Source of the DNA: Gilliamella sp. Choc4-2
Lineage (GTDB): Bacteria > Pseudomonadota > Gammaproteobacteria > Enterobacterales > Orbaceae
Length of the DNA: 51,736 nt
Direction: 5' to 3'
NCBI RefSeq assembly: GCF_001690355.1
Contig: NZ_LZHG01000074.1
Coordinates: forward strand, 1-51,736
Below, piece by piece: positions 20,186 to 30,556 of this stretch. The stretch's first letter is position 1. Every line of letters begins with the position of its first letter. A model generated the notes under the pieces. That model had not been told where the DNA came from and searched no databases. It saw only the letters and a program-made list of their open reading frames with translations. The position numbers and the translations under genes were made by a program.

Positions 20186-21907
20186 ATGCGAACCAGTAAA
20201 TACCTTCTTTCTACGCTAAAAGAAACTCCTGCTGATGCTGAAGTCATTAGCCATCAATTAATGTTACGTGCAGGCATGATCCGAAAAGTGGCTGCTGGTT
20301 TATATACCTGGCTTCCCACTGGTTACCGTGTACTTAAAAAAGTAGAAAATATTGTTCGTGAAGAGATGAATAAAGCTGATGCAATAGAAGTATTAATGCC
20401 TGTTGTACAGCCTGCTGATATTTGGCAGGAAAGCGGTCGTTGGGAACAATATGGTCCTGAATTATTACGTATTAAAGATCGTGGCAACCGTGACTTTGTA
20501 TTAGGTCCAACTCATGAAGAAGTGATTACTGACTTACTGCGTAATGAAGTTAGCTCATATAAACAATTACCACTTAACGTGTATCAAATTCAAACCAAAT
20601 TTCGAGATGAAGTACGCCCTCGCTTTGGTGTGATGCGTTCACGTGAATTTATTATGAAAGATGCATACTCTTTCCATACTACACAAGAATCATTACAAGA
20701 AACTTATGATGAGATGTATAAAGCCTATAGCGCAATTTTTACACGTGCTGGTTTAAACTTTAGAGCGGTACGTGCTGATACAGGATCAATTGGTGGCAAC
20801 TGGTCACATGAGTTTCAAGTATTAGCCGACAGTGGCGAAGATGATATTGTTTTTTCAACTGAATCTGATTATGCTGCTAACATAGAAATGGCTCAAGCAT
20901 TAGCGCCAACACAAAAACGTGCTGAACCTACAAAAGCAATGGAGTTAATTGATACACCCAATGCCAAAACTATTGACGAATTAGTCGAACAATTCAATTT
21001 ACCGATTGAAAAAACCGTAAAAACCTTAATGGTTAAAGCCACTAAAGAAAGTGGTCATCAATTAGTAGCTTTACTGGTTCGAGGTGATCATACATTAAAT
21101 GAAATCAAAGCAGAAAAAATTGATATTGTTGCCTCGCCACTTGAATTTGCAACCGAAGAAGAAATCCGTGCTACCGTTAACGCAGGTCCTGGCTCGCTAG
21201 GTCCAATAAATCTAAACATGCCAATTATTATCGATCGTGATGTGGCTGTTATGAGCGACTTTAGTGCTGGTGCAAACATTGACCATAAACACTATTTTAA
21301 TATCAATTGGGAACGTGACACTGCTTTACCTCGTATTGAAGACATCCGTAATGTGGTTGAAGGAGATATTAGCCCTGATGGCAAAGGCACATTACAAATT
21401 AAACGTGGTATTGAAGTTGGGCATATCTTCCAACTTGGCACAAAATATTCACAAGCAATGAAAGCAACAGTCCAAGGTGAAAATGGACAAAACCACGTTA
21501 TGATTATGGGTTGTTACGGTATTGGCGTTAGCCGAATTGTAGCGGCTGCAATTGAACAATGTCATGACGACCGTGGTATTGTATGGCCAGAAGCGATTGC
21601 TCCATTTAGCGTTGTCATTATTCCAATGAACATGCACAAATCCGAAAAAGTTCAAGCAACAGCCGAAAAACTTTATGCTGATTTACAAGCTGCTGGTATT
21701 GAAGTTTTATTTGACGATCGTAAAGAGCGCCCTGGCGTGATGTTTGCTGATGCGGAACTAATCGGGATCCCTCACACTATCGTAATTGGTGAACGCAACC
21801 TCGATAATGGAGAAGTGGAATACAAACACCGCTCAGGTGGTGATAAAGAAATGGTGAAAGTTAACAATATCATTCAATTTATCCAAAACCGCCGTCAAAA
21901 AGCATAA
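20186..21907 (+). CDS. proS: Prolyl-tRNA synthetase ProS
   Basis: Class II synthetase charging tRNA-Pro. It has 573 residues (E. coli 572), the bacterial type with an inserted YbaK-like editing domain (about 225-400) that removes alanine. Motif 1 is near [14 protein letters not shown]. Motif 2 is [26 protein letters not shown]. Motif 3 is [18 protein letters not shown]. The anticodon-binding domain is at the C-terminus ([21 protein letters not shown]). AGGATAAA precedes the ATG. Its tRNA substrate (5032) and the partner proofreader YbaK (34564) also lie in this window. Confidence 0.97.
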   Translation: MRTSKYLLSTLKETPADAEVISHQLMLRAGMIRKVAAGLYTWLPTGYRVLKKVENIVREEMNKADAIEVLMPVVQPADIWQESGRWEQYGPELLRIKDRGNRDFVLGPTHEEVITDLLRNEVSSYKQLPLNVYQIQTKFRDEVRPRFGVMRSREFIMKDAYSFHTTQESLQETYDEMYKAYSAIFTRAGLNFRAVRADTGSIGGNWSHEFQVLADSGEDDIVFSTESDYAANIEMAQALAPTQKRAEPTKAMELIDTPNAKTIDELVEQFNLPIEKTVKTLMVKATKESGHQLVALLVRGDHTLNEIKAEKIDIVASPLEFATEEEIRATVNAGPGSLGPINLNMPIIIDRDVAVMSDFSAGANIDHKHYFNINWERDTALPRIEDIRNVVEGDISPDGKGTLQIKRGIEVGHIFQLGTKYSQAMKATVQGENGQNHVMIMGCYGIGVSRIVAAAIEQCHDDRGIVWPEAIAPFSVVIIPMNMHKSEKVQATAEKLYADLQAAGIEVLFDDRKERPGVMFADAELIGIPHTIVIGERNLDNGEVEYKHRSGGDKEMVKVNNIIQFIQNRRQKA

Positions 21908-22102
21908 TAAAGCCAATCATAAAAATAACAGCAACAAATTAATCCAGTTGTTGTTATTTTACCAATTCAAGAATAGGCATTATTATTCATAACACATGTT
22001 ACATCAAATAAGTTAAACCTCTAATTATAAATTCAAAGTGATATCGTCGTTTTTTTCAGCTAGAATAAATTAACGCAACTCTTATTTTAATTGGTTAGAA
22101 TA

Positions 22103-23554
22103 ATGTTAAAAAAAACAATTGCATTGATATTATCCACCTCATTATTATTACAAAGTACATCTATTGTTTATGCTGATAATATCAATCTCCCCGATATAGG
22201 AACTGCTGCTGCATCAACACTAAATATTGGTCAAGAAATGGAAATGGGCGATTATTATATGCGAATGTTACGAGCACAAGCCCCTATCATCGAAGATCCA
22301 ATCTTGAATCAATACATTAATGATTTAGGAAAAAAATTAGTTTCAAAATCAGAATCAGTACAAACACCTTTCCATTTTTATATTATGCAAAGTGATATGC
22401 TTAATGCCTTTGCCTTTTTTGGTGGTAATGTTGTTATTCATTCGAAACTTATTTTAGACACAGATAACGAAAGTCAATTAGCATCGGTTATGGCACATGA
22501 AATTGGTCATGTAACACAACGCCATTTAGCTCGATCAATGGAAGCTCAAAACCGCAATAGCCCTTATATTTGGGGAGCTACGCTGGGTTCAATCTTACTT
22601 ACATTGGCTAATCCTGAAGCAGGTATTGCTGCCATGACAAGTACTATAGCAGGATCAACTCAAAGTAAAATTAGTTTTACACAAAGTAATGAACAAGAAG
22701 CTGATAGGGTTGGTCTTAGGACGCTTGCTAAAGCCGGATTTGATCCTTATGCTTCATCAGAATTTCTACAAAAACTTGCCGATCAAAGCCGATTTAGTAG
22801 TAAGGCTCCCGAAATTTTACTTACTCACCCATTACCTAACAGCCGATTAACCGATATTCGAAATCGTTCATTGCAATATAGCAAAAAAAATGTATCTCCG
22901 TCATTAAACTACTATTTAGCGAAAGCTCGATTGGCCATATTAATGGCTAAAAATAAAAATACCGCAAAGCTATTAGTTGAAGATTATAAAAAACTAAACA
23001 ATGAACAAAGTAAAACAGCTATTATTTATGCTAATGCTTTAGCAGATAATCTAAGTGGAAATAATCAAAAAGCGAAACAACAACTACAGCCATTATTAGA
23101 TAGTGATCCCAATAATATTTGGTATATTGATTTAATGACTGATATTGATTTAGCGCTCAACAATAGCAGTACTGCAATAACTCGCCTACAGGCAGCATTA
23201 AAAAAAGCACCAAATAGTTCTACATTGCAACTAAACTTAGCTAATGCGTATATAAAAAACAAAAACTATCAACAAGCCGTAAGCTTGTTACATCGCTATA
23301 CTTTTGACCATAACGATGACTCAAATGGATGGGAATTACTCGTCACTGCTTACGGGGGATTACATGCAAGAGCAAAAGAAATGAGTGCTAGAGCGGAATT
23401 AATTGCATTAGAAGGTCAATTTCAACAATCCATTCAACTATTACAAAATGCTAAGAATCAAACAAAAGGCGATCAGACAATGATTTCCAAAATTGATGCA
23501 AGAATTAATCAATTAAAACAGCTACAAAAACGTTATGCAGCTTATAAACGATAA
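22103..23554 (+). CDS. bepA: Periplasmic M48 protease/chaperone BepA with TPR domain
   Basis: Helps assemble LptD and degrades stalled outer-membrane proteins; it works at the BAM complex. I set the start at ATG 22103 because the signal peptide MLKKTIALILSTSLLLQSTSIVYA begins there; the longer frame uses a TTG. That gives 483 residues, as in E. coli (487). Visible are HEIGHVTQRHLARSMEAQ (zinc histidines), the ligand glutamate in SNEQEADRVGLRTLAKAGFDPYA, the LLTHPLPNSRLTDI loop, and TPR repeats over the last ~200 residues. It is convergent with a histidine-phosphatase gene. Confidence 0.95.
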   Translation: MLKKTIALILSTSLLLQSTSIVYADNINLPDIGTAAASTLNIGQEMEMGDYYMRMLRAQAPIIEDPILNQYINDLGKKLVSKSESVQTPFHFYIMQSDMLNAFAFFGGNVVIHSKLILDTDNESQLASVMAHEIGHVTQRHLARSMEAQNRNSPYIWGATLGSILLTLANPEAGIAAMTSTIAGSTQSKISFTQSNEQEADRVGLRTLAKAGFDPYASSEFLQKLADQSRFSSKAPEILLTHPLPNSRLTDIRNRSLQYSKKNVSPSLNYYLAKARLAILMAKNKNTAKLLVEDYKKLNNEQSKTAIIYANALADNLSGNNQKAKQQLQPLLDSDPNNIWYIDLMTDIDLALNNSSTAITRLQAALKKAPNSSTLQLNLANAYIKNKNYQQAVSLLHRYTFDHNDDSNGWELLVTAYGGLHARAKEMSARAELIALEGQFQQSIQLLQNAKNQTKGDQTMISKIDARINQLKQLQKRYAAYKR

Positions 23555-23571
23555 TTTTATTAACAAAACCC

Positions 23572-23606
23572 TCTCGACTAATTATTTACACACCCATTAG
23601 TCGAGA
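23572..23606. terminator. Hairpin between convergent bepA and phosphatase genes
   Basis: TCTCGACTAA (23572-23581) and TTAGTCGAGA (23597-23606) form a perfect 10-bp stem with a 15-nt loop. On the minus strand it is followed by GGGTTTTGTTAAT, a reasonable tail for the phosphatase/rluC transcript. The plus-strand tail is poor. Confidence 0.75.
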
Positions 23607-23620
23607 AGATAACAAAATAC

Positions 23621-24283
23621 TTATTTATCAGCTAAATGATCCACATTATTGAAGAATTTTACAGTAAATTTCCCTTCAGATTGTTCATTACCTTGCTTAT
23701 AATTAACCACACTAATGCTAGTATTTAGCATTCGAGGGAAATAATCCTCATCACGATGTAAACGCCAATCACCACCATTTAAAACACAAAGTAATATGCG
23801 TAATACAGTACCGTGTGAGACAACCAAAATATCACCGGTATTTTGGGGTGCGTTTTTTACAATGATATTTAACGCTTGCTTCATACGCCCTAGTATATCA
23901 AGATAATTTTCGCCCTGATTGACTGAAGCATCAAAATTAGCCGGTTCAGTTAAATAAATGTTAAATTCGGGCACTTCTTGTTTTAAGGTCGGTACATGTT
24001 TACCTTCCCAAATACCAAAATCCATCTCACGCAAATCAGCAAGCTCAAAAGTAGGAATAGCAATATTATTTTCATTAACAATATAATCGCGGGTTTCCAT
24101 AGCTCGTTGTTGTGTACTTGAGTATGCTTGAATAAAAGGAACATTTTTTAAATATTGTCCAGTCAATTTAGCACCTAAAATACCTTGTTCAGTTAACGGT
24201 GAGTTTTTAGAGCCTTGCATCTGATCTTTAATATTCCACTGCGTTTGCCCATGCCTAATTAAATATAAATTAATATCTTTCAT
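23621..24283 (-). CDS. Histidine phosphatase family protein (GpmB/CobC-like)
   Basis: 220 residues of the phosphoglycerate-mutase-like fold. The phosphorylated histidine is in YLIRHGQTQWN (His11), with companion motifs SPLTEQGILGAKLTGQYL, SSTQQRAMETRDYI, DLREMDFGIWEG and the second histidine in VVSHGTVLRILL. The family includes phosphatases of sugar phosphates and cofactor intermediates, and the substrate cannot be assigned. It follows rluC by 23 bp on the same strand, so they probably share a transcript. Confidence 0.88.
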   Translation of the reverse strand: MKDINLYLIRHGQTQWNIKDQMQGSKNSPLTEQGILGAKLTGQYLKNVPFIQAYSSTQQRAMETRDYIVNENNIAIPTFELADLREMDFGIWEGKHVPTLKQEVPEFNIYLTEPANFDASVNQGENYLDILGRMKQALNIIVKNAPQNTGDILVVSHGTVLRILLCVLNGGDWRLHRDEDYFPRMLNTSISVVNYKQGNEQSEGKFTVKFFNNVDHLADK

Positions 24284-24306
24284 TCGTAGTAACTACCTTT
24301 TTTATT

Positions 24307-25290
24307 TTAAGATTCTGTTTTTTGATATTTATCTTTTCTTAGATATGACAAGCAAGCCTGCAAAACATCATCCATTGGTGCATTTAATTGCATCTCTTGC
24401 AAATTTTTAGGATGAATAAACCTTACACTTGCTGCATGTAAAAATAAACGATTAAGCTTCGTATCAGCTAATAACCCATCAAATTGTCTATCGCCATAAC
24501 GATCATCAAAAGCAATTGGATGATTAGCGTATTGAGTATGTATGCGAATTTGGTGTGTACGACCAGTAACAGGGCTAGCTTTAATCAAAGTAGCAAAATT
24601 GAAACGCTCCTCAACTTTAAAGCGCGTTTCAGAAGGCTTACCCTCTTTATCAACCTTCACCACACGCTCACCGCTTTTTAATACATTTTTAAGCAATGGA
24701 GCTTGTATCACTTTACATTCAGAAGGCCAATTTCCCTTAACAAGCGCCAAATAATTTTTTTGTATTTGTTTAAGGCGCAACTGCTCGTGTAACGCTTTTA
24801 GTGCTGAGCGTTTTTTAGCAATCAATAACACGCCCGATGTTTCGCGATCTATGCGATGCACCAACTCTAAAAATTTCGCTTCAGGTCTTAAGGCGCGTAA
24901 TCCTTCAATCACGCCAAAACTTAGGCCACTACCGCCATGAACAGCAATACCTGATGGCTTATTAATTGCCAACATTACCTCATCTTCATAGATGATTGCC
25001 TTTTCTAAATCAGCGACTTTATTAAGCTTGGTCGAAATTTCTGGTGTAGATTTTTCAATCATACGAACAGGAGGGATACGAATCTCATCGCCAATGTTTA
25101 ATTTATATTCAGGTTTAATCCGTTTTTTATTAACACGAACCTCACCCTTTCTTAAAATGCGATAAACCATACTTTTTGGTACACCTTTTAAATAGGTGAT
25201 TAAAAAGTTATCAATACGCTGTGTCGCATTTTCCTCAGAAATAGTAACAAATGAGACTTGTAGTTTTGTATGTGGAGCATTTGAGTCCAT
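24307..25290 (-). CDS. rluC: 23S rRNA pseudouridine synthase RluC
   Basis: Makes pseudouridines 955, 2504 and 2580 of 23S rRNA in E. coli. It has 327 residues with an N-terminal S4 RNA-binding domain (RIDNFLITYLKGVPKSMVYRILRKGEVRVNKKRIKPEYKL) and the catalytic aspartate in LVHRIDRETSGVLLIAKK. The blocks GKPSETRFKVEERF and SPVTGRTHQIRIHTQYANHPIAFDDRYG are almost those of E. coli RluC. The upstream gene is the divergent dsbB. Confidence 0.96.
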   Translation of the reverse strand: MDSNAPHTKLQVSFVTISEENATQRIDNFLITYLKGVPKSMVYRILRKGEVRVNKKRIKPEYKLNIGDEIRIPPVRMIEKSTPEISTKLNKVADLEKAIIYEDEVMLAINKPSGIAVHGGSGLSFGVIEGLRALRPEAKFLELVHRIDRETSGVLLIAKKRSALKALHEQLRLKQIQKNYLALVKGNWPSECKVIQAPLLKNVLKSGERVVKVDKEGKPSETRFKVEERFNFATLIKASPVTGRTHQIRIHTQYANHPIAFDDRYGDRQFDGLLADTKLNRLFLHAASVRFIHPKNLQEMQLNAPMDDVLQACLSYLRKDKYQKTES

Positions 25291-25438
25291 AAGAAGTACT
25301 TAATCCGCTATAAGTAAATAAAAGTCGTTTACATTATTAGAAAATAAACTACACTACTTCCAATCAAGGAATAAATCAGTTATTTTCAGCATAATTAAAG
25401 TTAACTAATTATAACGGAATCTGGGAGAATTAAATAGT

Positions 25439-25969
25439 ATGTTATTACAACTTAACCAATATTCACAAGGAAGATTTGCTTGGTTTTTACTTTTCTTTTC
25501 AACTTTTGCTTTTGAATTAATAGCGCTTTACTTTCAACATGGCTTAGGACTTGCTCCTTGTACACTCTGTATTTATCAACGTTGTGCTATTTATGGAATT
25601 ATGCTTGCAAGCATTATTGGGCTCATCACACCTAATAAAATAACCTTTAGATTAGTTGGGATTTTTGTTTGGATTTATAGTGCTTACAAGGGCTTTGGAT
25701 TAGCTACACTCCATGCACACTTACAATTTGAACCAAATCTCGCTGATACTTGTGCAATTAATGTGGAATTTCCCTCTTGGCTGTCATTAAATTCTTGGTT
25801 GCCTAGCATGTTTAACTCTTATGGCTCCTGCTCTGATAGAGTTTGGACATTTTTAACTATTGAAATGTCACAGTGGATGATCATCATCTTTGCTTCTTAT
25901 CTTATTGTTGGCTTGATTGTGCTGTTCTCACAGATTTTTTCGCCAAAAAATACAATGAAAAATAAGTAA
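25439..25969 (+). CDS. dsbB: Disulfide bond formation protein DsbB
   Basis: Four-helix inner-membrane protein that reoxidises DsbA and passes electrons to quinones. It has 176 residues, as in E. coli. The first periplasmic loop carries Cys41-Thr-Leu-Cys44 (APCTLCIYQRC). The second carries Cys105 and Cys131 (DTCAINVEFPSWL and YGSCSDRVWTFL), the full redox set. GGGAG precedes the ATG. The end of the gene runs into the inverted repeat before rluA. Confidence 0.95.
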   Translation: MLLQLNQYSQGRFAWFLLFFSTFAFELIALYFQHGLGLAPCTLCIYQRCAIYGIMLASIIGLITPNKITFRLVGIFVWIYSAYKGFGLATLHAHLQFEPNLADTCAINVEFPSWLSLNSWLPSMFNSYGSCSDRVWTFLTIEMSQWMIIIFASYLIVGLIVLFSQIFSPKNTMKNK

Positions 25970-26011
25970 AATTTGCATTCAACTAGCACTTTTTTTTGAA
26001 TTTGTTAAAAT

Positions 26012-26043
26012 ATGTGACAATTTCATTTTACAAATTGTCACAT
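26012..26043 (+). repeat. Perfect 12-bp inverted repeat abutting the rluA start
   Basis: ATGTGACAATTT (26012-26023) and AAATTGTCACAT (26032-26043) pair exactly around an 8-nt loop, ending four bases before the rluA ATG. There is no T-run. It replaces the place where a Shine-Dalgarno should be, so it could control rluA translation, or be an operator if transcription starts near it. Confidence 0.8.
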
Positions 26044-26047
26044 TTAA

Positions 26048-26704
26048 ATGCTTTTGGAATATCACCCCCCCATTGATCCTTGGCTATCTGTTTTATATCA
26101 AGACGACCATATTGTGGTTGTAAATAAACAACCGGGTATTTTGTCGGTTTCAGGCAATAAACCTCAATTTATTGATAGTATTATTCACCGATTGCAACAA
26201 AAATATAGCTACGTTGAATCCGTGCATCGGTTAGATATGGCAACCAGTGGTATCATGGTTGCCGCACTTTCTAAACTCGCCGATCGAGAGATAAAAAAAC
26301 AGTTTCGTGAACGTATTCCTAAAAAAAACTATATTGCTGTTGTGCATGGACATCTTGAACAAGATTCTGGTCGTGTTGAATTACCACTAATTTGTGATTG
26401 GCCCAATCGACCAAGGCAAATGGTCGATTTAGAAAATGGCAAACATGCGCTGACAGAATATCAAGTTATTTCACGCAATCCTGACAACACAACTCGAGTG
26501 AAATTATTTCCTTTTACTGGGCGATCACATCAATTACGGGTACATATGCAAGCCATTGGTCACCCTATTTTAGGCGATAAATTCTATGCCCACCCTGAAG
26601 CCTTTGCTATGTCAAAAAGGTTGCTATTACATGCTCAATTACTAACAATTAACCATCCTAAAACAGGCGAAAGTATGACGTTTAGCTGTGAGCCTGATTT
26701 TTAA
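26048..26704 (+). CDS. rluA: Dual-specificity rRNA/tRNA pseudouridine synthase RluA
   Basis: Forms pseudouridine 746 in 23S rRNA and 32 in several tRNAs in E. coli. It has 218 residues (E. coli 219) and no S4 domain, as expected. The catalytic aspartate is in SVHRLDMATSGIMV. LICDWPNRPRQMVDLENGK, FPFTGRSHQLRVHMQAIGHPILGDKFYA and the C-terminal SMTFSCEPDF match E. coli RluA. The start agrees with the E. coli N-terminus, yet it has no Shine-Dalgarno and sits four bases after a strong hairpin. Confidence 0.95.
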   Translation: MLLEYHPPIDPWLSVLYQDDHIVVVNKQPGILSVSGNKPQFIDSIIHRLQQKYSYVESVHRLDMATSGIMVAALSKLADREIKKQFRERIPKKNYIAVVHGHLEQDSGRVELPLICDWPNRPRQMVDLENGKHALTEYQVISRNPDNTTRVKLFPFTGRSHQLRVHMQAIGHPILGDKFYAHPEAFAMSKRLLLHAQLLTINHPKTGESMTFSCEPDF

Positions 26705-26790
26705 AAAAGCAGGAATATAAAATTAGCAATCGTTATATATAATCTACTCAAATCAGTAACAGATAACCAACTGATATAAAGGAAATTAAA

Positions 26791-27390
26791 ATGCAAAAAA
26801 TTGTTTTAGCAACGAATAATCAAGGTAAAGTCAATGAATTGCAAGCATTACTCGCTAATGCCGGTTTTGATATTATTGCACAAAGCCAATTTAATGTACC
26901 GGATGCCGACGAAACAGGTTTAACATTTATTGAAAATGCACTTTTAAAGGCAAGACATGCCTCCAAATTCACTGGATTACCAGCTATTGCTGATGATTCT
27001 GGATTATCGGTAGATGCTCTAAAAGGTCAGCCAGGAATCTATTCTGCACGTTATGCTGGTGAACATGGGAATGATAAAAGCAATAATCAAAAGCTATTAG
27101 ATGCACTACAAAATGTTCCGAAAGAAAAACGTACAGCTTACTTTTATTGTGCATTAGTTTTTATGCGAAACGAAAGCGATCCAACTCCAATTATCTGCTT
27201 GGGAAAATGGCAAGGTTTAATCTTAAATGAAGCTCAAGGTGAAGGCGGTTTTGGTTATGATCCAATTTTTTATATCCCAGAACTTAATTTCACAGCAGCA
27301 CAGCTCTCGAAAGAACACAAAAACCAGATTTCTCACAGAGGGCAAGCTCTTAAGCAATTAATTAAGAAAATCAAAACTGAGCCTTTTTAA
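26791..27390 (+). CDS. rdgB: XTP/dITP diphosphatase RdgB
   Basis: Housecleaning pyrophosphatase that removes deaminated purine nucleotides (dITP, XTP) from the pool. It has 199 residues. The family motifs are [18 protein letters not shown] at the N-terminus, [17 protein letters not shown], the catalytic [24 protein letters not shown] and [16 protein letters not shown]. The C-terminal [14 protein letters not shown] is also diagnostic. AAGGAAA precedes the ATG. Confidence 0.97.
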   Translation: MQKIVLATNNQGKVNELQALLANAGFDIIAQSQFNVPDADETGLTFIENALLKARHASKFTGLPAIADDSGLSVDALKGQPGIYSARYAGEHGNDKSNNQKLLDALQNVPKEKRTAYFYCALVFMRNESDPTPIICLGKWQGLILNEAQGEGGFGYDPIFYIPELNFTAAQLSKEHKNQISHRGQALKQLIKKIKTEPF

Positions 27391-27488
27391 AAAAATTTTG
27401 TTTATACTATTATTGTTTTTAATCAGAATTACCCATTTGGAAATAAACAGTATATAATTAAAGCATCAATCATTTTGGAGTTGATATA

Positions 27489-28337
27489 GTGATTCTAATG
27501 ATAGTAAGTGGTCGTTCTGGCTCAGGAAAATCTATTGCATTACGAGCCCTAGAAGATATGGGGTTTTATTGTGTTGATAATATTCCTATTGTTTTATTAC
27601 CTCAGTTAGCCGATACTTTAAAGAATAACAATACACCTGTTGCTGTCAGTATTGATATTCGAAACTTACCTGCAAATTCTGATTTTAATCATGATATATT
27701 TCAACGTTTGCCCGAATCTGTCACGCCTGAAATTATTTTTTTTGATTGTAGTCGTAATACATTAATACGGCGCTATAGTGAAACAAGGCGAATACATCCT
27801 TTAACTAATCAACAATATTCACTTGAAGAAGCTATTGATCTTGAAAAAAAATATTTAGAACCCCTGAAATCAAATGCAAGTTTAGTCATTAATACTGATA
27901 ATCTTTCTGTTCATGAATTATCAGATATCTTAAGATCACGGGTTCTAGGAAAAAAAGAAAGAGAACTCACTATTATTTTTGAATCATTTGGGTTTAAATA
28001 TGGTTTGCCTATTGATGCCGATTTTGTATTTGATGTGCGTTTTTTACCTAATCCACATTGGAATGCCAGTTTACGTCCCTTAACAGGTCTAGATGAACCC
28101 GTAAAAAGCTATTTATTAAATCATGATGAAGTTACCAATTTTATTTATCAAACTGCTAATTATTTAAAACAATGGTTTCCAATGTTAGAAAAAAATAATC
28201 GCAGTTATTTAACTATTGCTATTGGTTGTACTGGTGGTCAACATCGCTCTGTTTTCATTGCTGAAAGATTAGCTGAAATTTTCAGAGCACAAAATAAGCA
28301 GGTACAAATTCGTCATCGCACATTAGAAAAAAGATAA
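27489..28337 (+). CDS. rapZ: RNase adapter protein RapZ
   Basis: Binds the sRNA GlmZ and presents it to RNase E, coupling to amino-sugar (GlmS) supply in enterics. It has 282 residues. A Walker A loop (GRSGSGKS, residues 7-14) and VSIDIRN start the N-terminal domain. The C-terminal RNA-binding half contains [28 protein letters not shown] and [13 protein letters not shown]. The start is GTG with GGAG eight bases before it, agreeing with E. coli's MVLMIVSG. Its end overlaps the convergent yibQ by 25 bp, and no terminator fits between them. Confidence 0.96.
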   Translation: MILMIVSGRSGSGKSIALRALEDMGFYCVDNIPIVLLPQLADTLKNNNTPVAVSIDIRNLPANSDFNHDIFQRLPESVTPEIIFFDCSRNTLIRRYSETRRIHPLTNQQYSLEEAIDLEKKYLEPLKSNASLVINTDNLSVHELSDILRSRVLGKKERELTIIFESFGFKYGLPIDADFVFDVRFLPNPHWNASLRPLTGLDEPVKSYLLNHDEVTNFIYQTANYLKQWFPMLEKNNRSYLTIAIGCTGGQHRSVFIAERLAEIFRAQNKQVQIRHRTLEKR

Positions 28338-29137
28338 TATATTTTACTAAATTGTTTTTTATATTTTTCAAAAATATCTTTTAAAATTATTTTTGACCTT
28401 TTAGTTAATGGAGTAGCTAAGTGACTTATGCTAACTAACTCAATATCAGCAGGTAAATTGGCTAACTTGAATTTTAATGCATTAATCGTTTGTGGATAAG
28501 GATGACCTATTGCGATAGCATATCCATTTTTGCGCGCAAGTGAAATAGCCAAATCAACTTGATACCTAATTGCTTTTTCGCTTTGGTCATCATCTAAAAA
28601 TACATCTCTGACAACAACAGGAATATTATAATTATGGGCTGCTACTTTTACCTGTGTTTTGCCAATGGTTTTACTATCCAAAAAAAACATTGAATACTGA
28701 CTTAATGCTTTCATAACATATTCCATTCCTTTTTGGTTTGATGTCATCAAACTCCCCATATGGTTATTGACACCAATTGCATAAGGCACTCGCTCGACAG
28801 CATTATCAATAATTCGGCTTATTTCTGCTTCAGTCATATGAGGAAACAACGTATATTTCTCTAATGGCTGTTTACCTAAAGGAGCCATAGGTAGGTGGAT
28901 AATCACATCATTCCCATGTTGATGAGCCATTGTAGCAATGCGCTTGGCATTAGGAGAATAAGGTAAAACTGCAATGGTAATATGAGAAGATAATGCAATA
29001 ATTTGTTCTTCATAGCGTTGGCGATATCCAAAATCATCCATAACAATAGCGAGCTTTGCTGCCCATACATTTTGTATATTTAATATCCAAAAATTTAAAA
29101 TTAATATACAGACCAAATGTTTCTTCATTTCAGCCAC
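28313..29137 (-). CDS. yibQ: Divergent polysaccharide deacetylase family protein YibQ
   Basis: Periplasmic protein of 274 residues with an N-terminal signal ([26 protein letters not shown]). The deacetylase-like fold is seen in [58 protein letters not shown] and AIAIGHPYP. It follows envC with a 13-nt overlap, the same pairing as in E. coli, which suggests a role near cell-wall splitting. The substrate is not known. The 3' end overlaps rapZ by 25 bp. Confidence 0.92.
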   Translation of the reverse strand: MAEMKKHLVCILILNFWILNIQNVWAAKLAIVMDDFGYRQRYEEQIIALSSHITIAVLPYSPNAKRIATMAHQHGNDVIIHLPMAPLGKQPLEKYTLFPHMTEAEISRIIDNAVERVPYAIGVNNHMGSLMTSNQKGMEYVMKALSQYSMFFLDSKTIGKTQVKVAAHNYNIPVVVRDVFLDDDQSEKAIRYQVDLAISLARKNGYAIAIGHPYPQTINALKFKLANLPADIELVSISHLATPLTKRSKIILKDIFEKYKKQFSKIYYLFSNVR

Positions 29138-30333
29138 CCACTCGGATCAAGAGCCTTACCATCTCGACGAATCTCAAAATAAAGGGCCGGTATATTTTGC
29201 CCTCCACTCGATCCTACAAGAGCTATCGATTGCCCACTTTTAATTTTATCTCCTACATTCACTAATACTCGTTGATTATATCCATATAAACTCATGTCCC
29301 CTTTACCATGCTCAATAGCCACAATAAAACCATACCCTTGTAACCAGTTAGCTAAAATTACTCGCCCATCAGTAATTGCTTTAACTTGAGTACCATCTAC
29401 GGCATTAATTACCAAACCTTTCCAATGCAGCTCGCCTTGTAAAGACTCACCATATTGATGAACAACAGTTCCACTTACAGGCCAATTGAATTGATGTTGC
29501 GGCTTACCAATTCCACTTACCCTTGCCATCAGGGCTTTTTCATCTGAGCTGAGAATATAATTAGTATTTTTTTGCTTTTCGGCAATATATTGAGCTTGCA
29601 TTTCTTCTTCTTCAGCAATGCGTCTACTATCTTGTTCAGCTTGCGCAATTTTAGCTTGTAATTTTGCTTCGTTTTCACGTAAATTTGCTAATTTTTGTTT
29701 ATTCGCCTGCATTGATGACTCAAGAAACATAATTGTTTTTTGCCGTTTTTTCCAATTTATTTCAAGCCGTTTTTGCTCCTTTTTTTGTTGATTTTGCATT
29801 GTTTTATGAGAAGCCTGCATTTTCTGCAATTCACTTTTCTTTTCATCTAATTGCATTTGTGTTATTTGAATATCACGAATTTGTTGTTGTCTTACTTCAT
29901 TAATGTAACCATAATAAGAGATAATACGTTCATTAAGTTCACTTTTTTCACCGGAGAAAATCAGTTCTAATCCTGCTGCCTTTCCTATTTTGAATGCACT
30001 TTCAATTTGTTTTGCCAATACTTCTTGTTGCTGTTTTTGCTTAATCTTCAAGACATCAATCTGCTTTATCAATTCATTAATTTGTTCGTTAAATTTCTTT
30101 AGTAATAAACTATTTTTCTCAATTAATGTTAGCAAGTTGGCTATTTCGGTTTCTTGTTCTTTTAATGCTTTCACTAATTGTGAACGCTCTTTGCTCTGCT
30201 GAGCTAAACGATTTTCTTGCTCTTCAATCGAGCGACGTAAGGATTCTAACTTTTGATTATCATCAGCGTAAACAGAATTAATTTTGATGGCCAAAATTAA
30301 AGTGATAACAAAAAATTTTAGATAAATAGACAT
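29125..30333 (-). CDS. envC: Murein hydrolase activator EnvC
   Basis: Periplasmic activator of the amidases AmiA and AmiB at division, recruited through FtsEX. It has 402 residues. A signal peptide ends near SVYA (residue 23). Long coiled coils follow (about 27-255, rich in Glu, Gln and Lys). The C-terminal LytM domain (about 285-402) is degenerate: the usual HxGxD metal site reads HWKGLVI and the LHFEI site reads LYFEIR, as expected for a non-catalytic activator. It overlaps yibQ at its 3' end. Confidence 0.95.
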   Translation of the reverse strand: MSIYLKFFVITLILAIKINSVYADDNQKLESLRRSIEEQENRLAQQSKERSQLVKALKEQETEIANLLTLIEKNSLLLKKFNEQINELIKQIDVLKIKQKQQQEVLAKQIESAFKIGKAAGLELIFSGEKSELNERIISYYGYINEVRQQQIRDIQITQMQLDEKKSELQKMQASHKTMQNQQKKEQKRLEINWKKRQKTIMFLESSMQANKQKLANLRENEAKLQAKIAQAEQDSRRIAEEEEMQAQYIAEKQKNTNYILSSDEKALMARVSGIGKPQHQFNWPVSGTVVHQYGESLQGELHWKGLVINAVDGTQVKAITDGRVILANWLQGYGFIVAIEHGKGDMSLYGYNQRVLVNVGDKIKSGQSIALVGSSGGQNIPALYFEIRRDGKALDPSGWLK

Positions 30334-30556
30334 GGCGTTTTATTTATAATTTATTACCAAGTATTAATGATAATGTCACTATACCTACAAATTGGTAAAG
30401 ATGCAAAATCAAAAGCCTATTAGATTATTAGATGATAATGATTGAATGATATAGTAAGATTGCACGATTAGAGATTTCACAAGCAACAAGAAAAAGTATA
30501 AAATACAGCACTATTTAAATTATCGAAAATATCAATTCAACCATTAAGATAACAGC

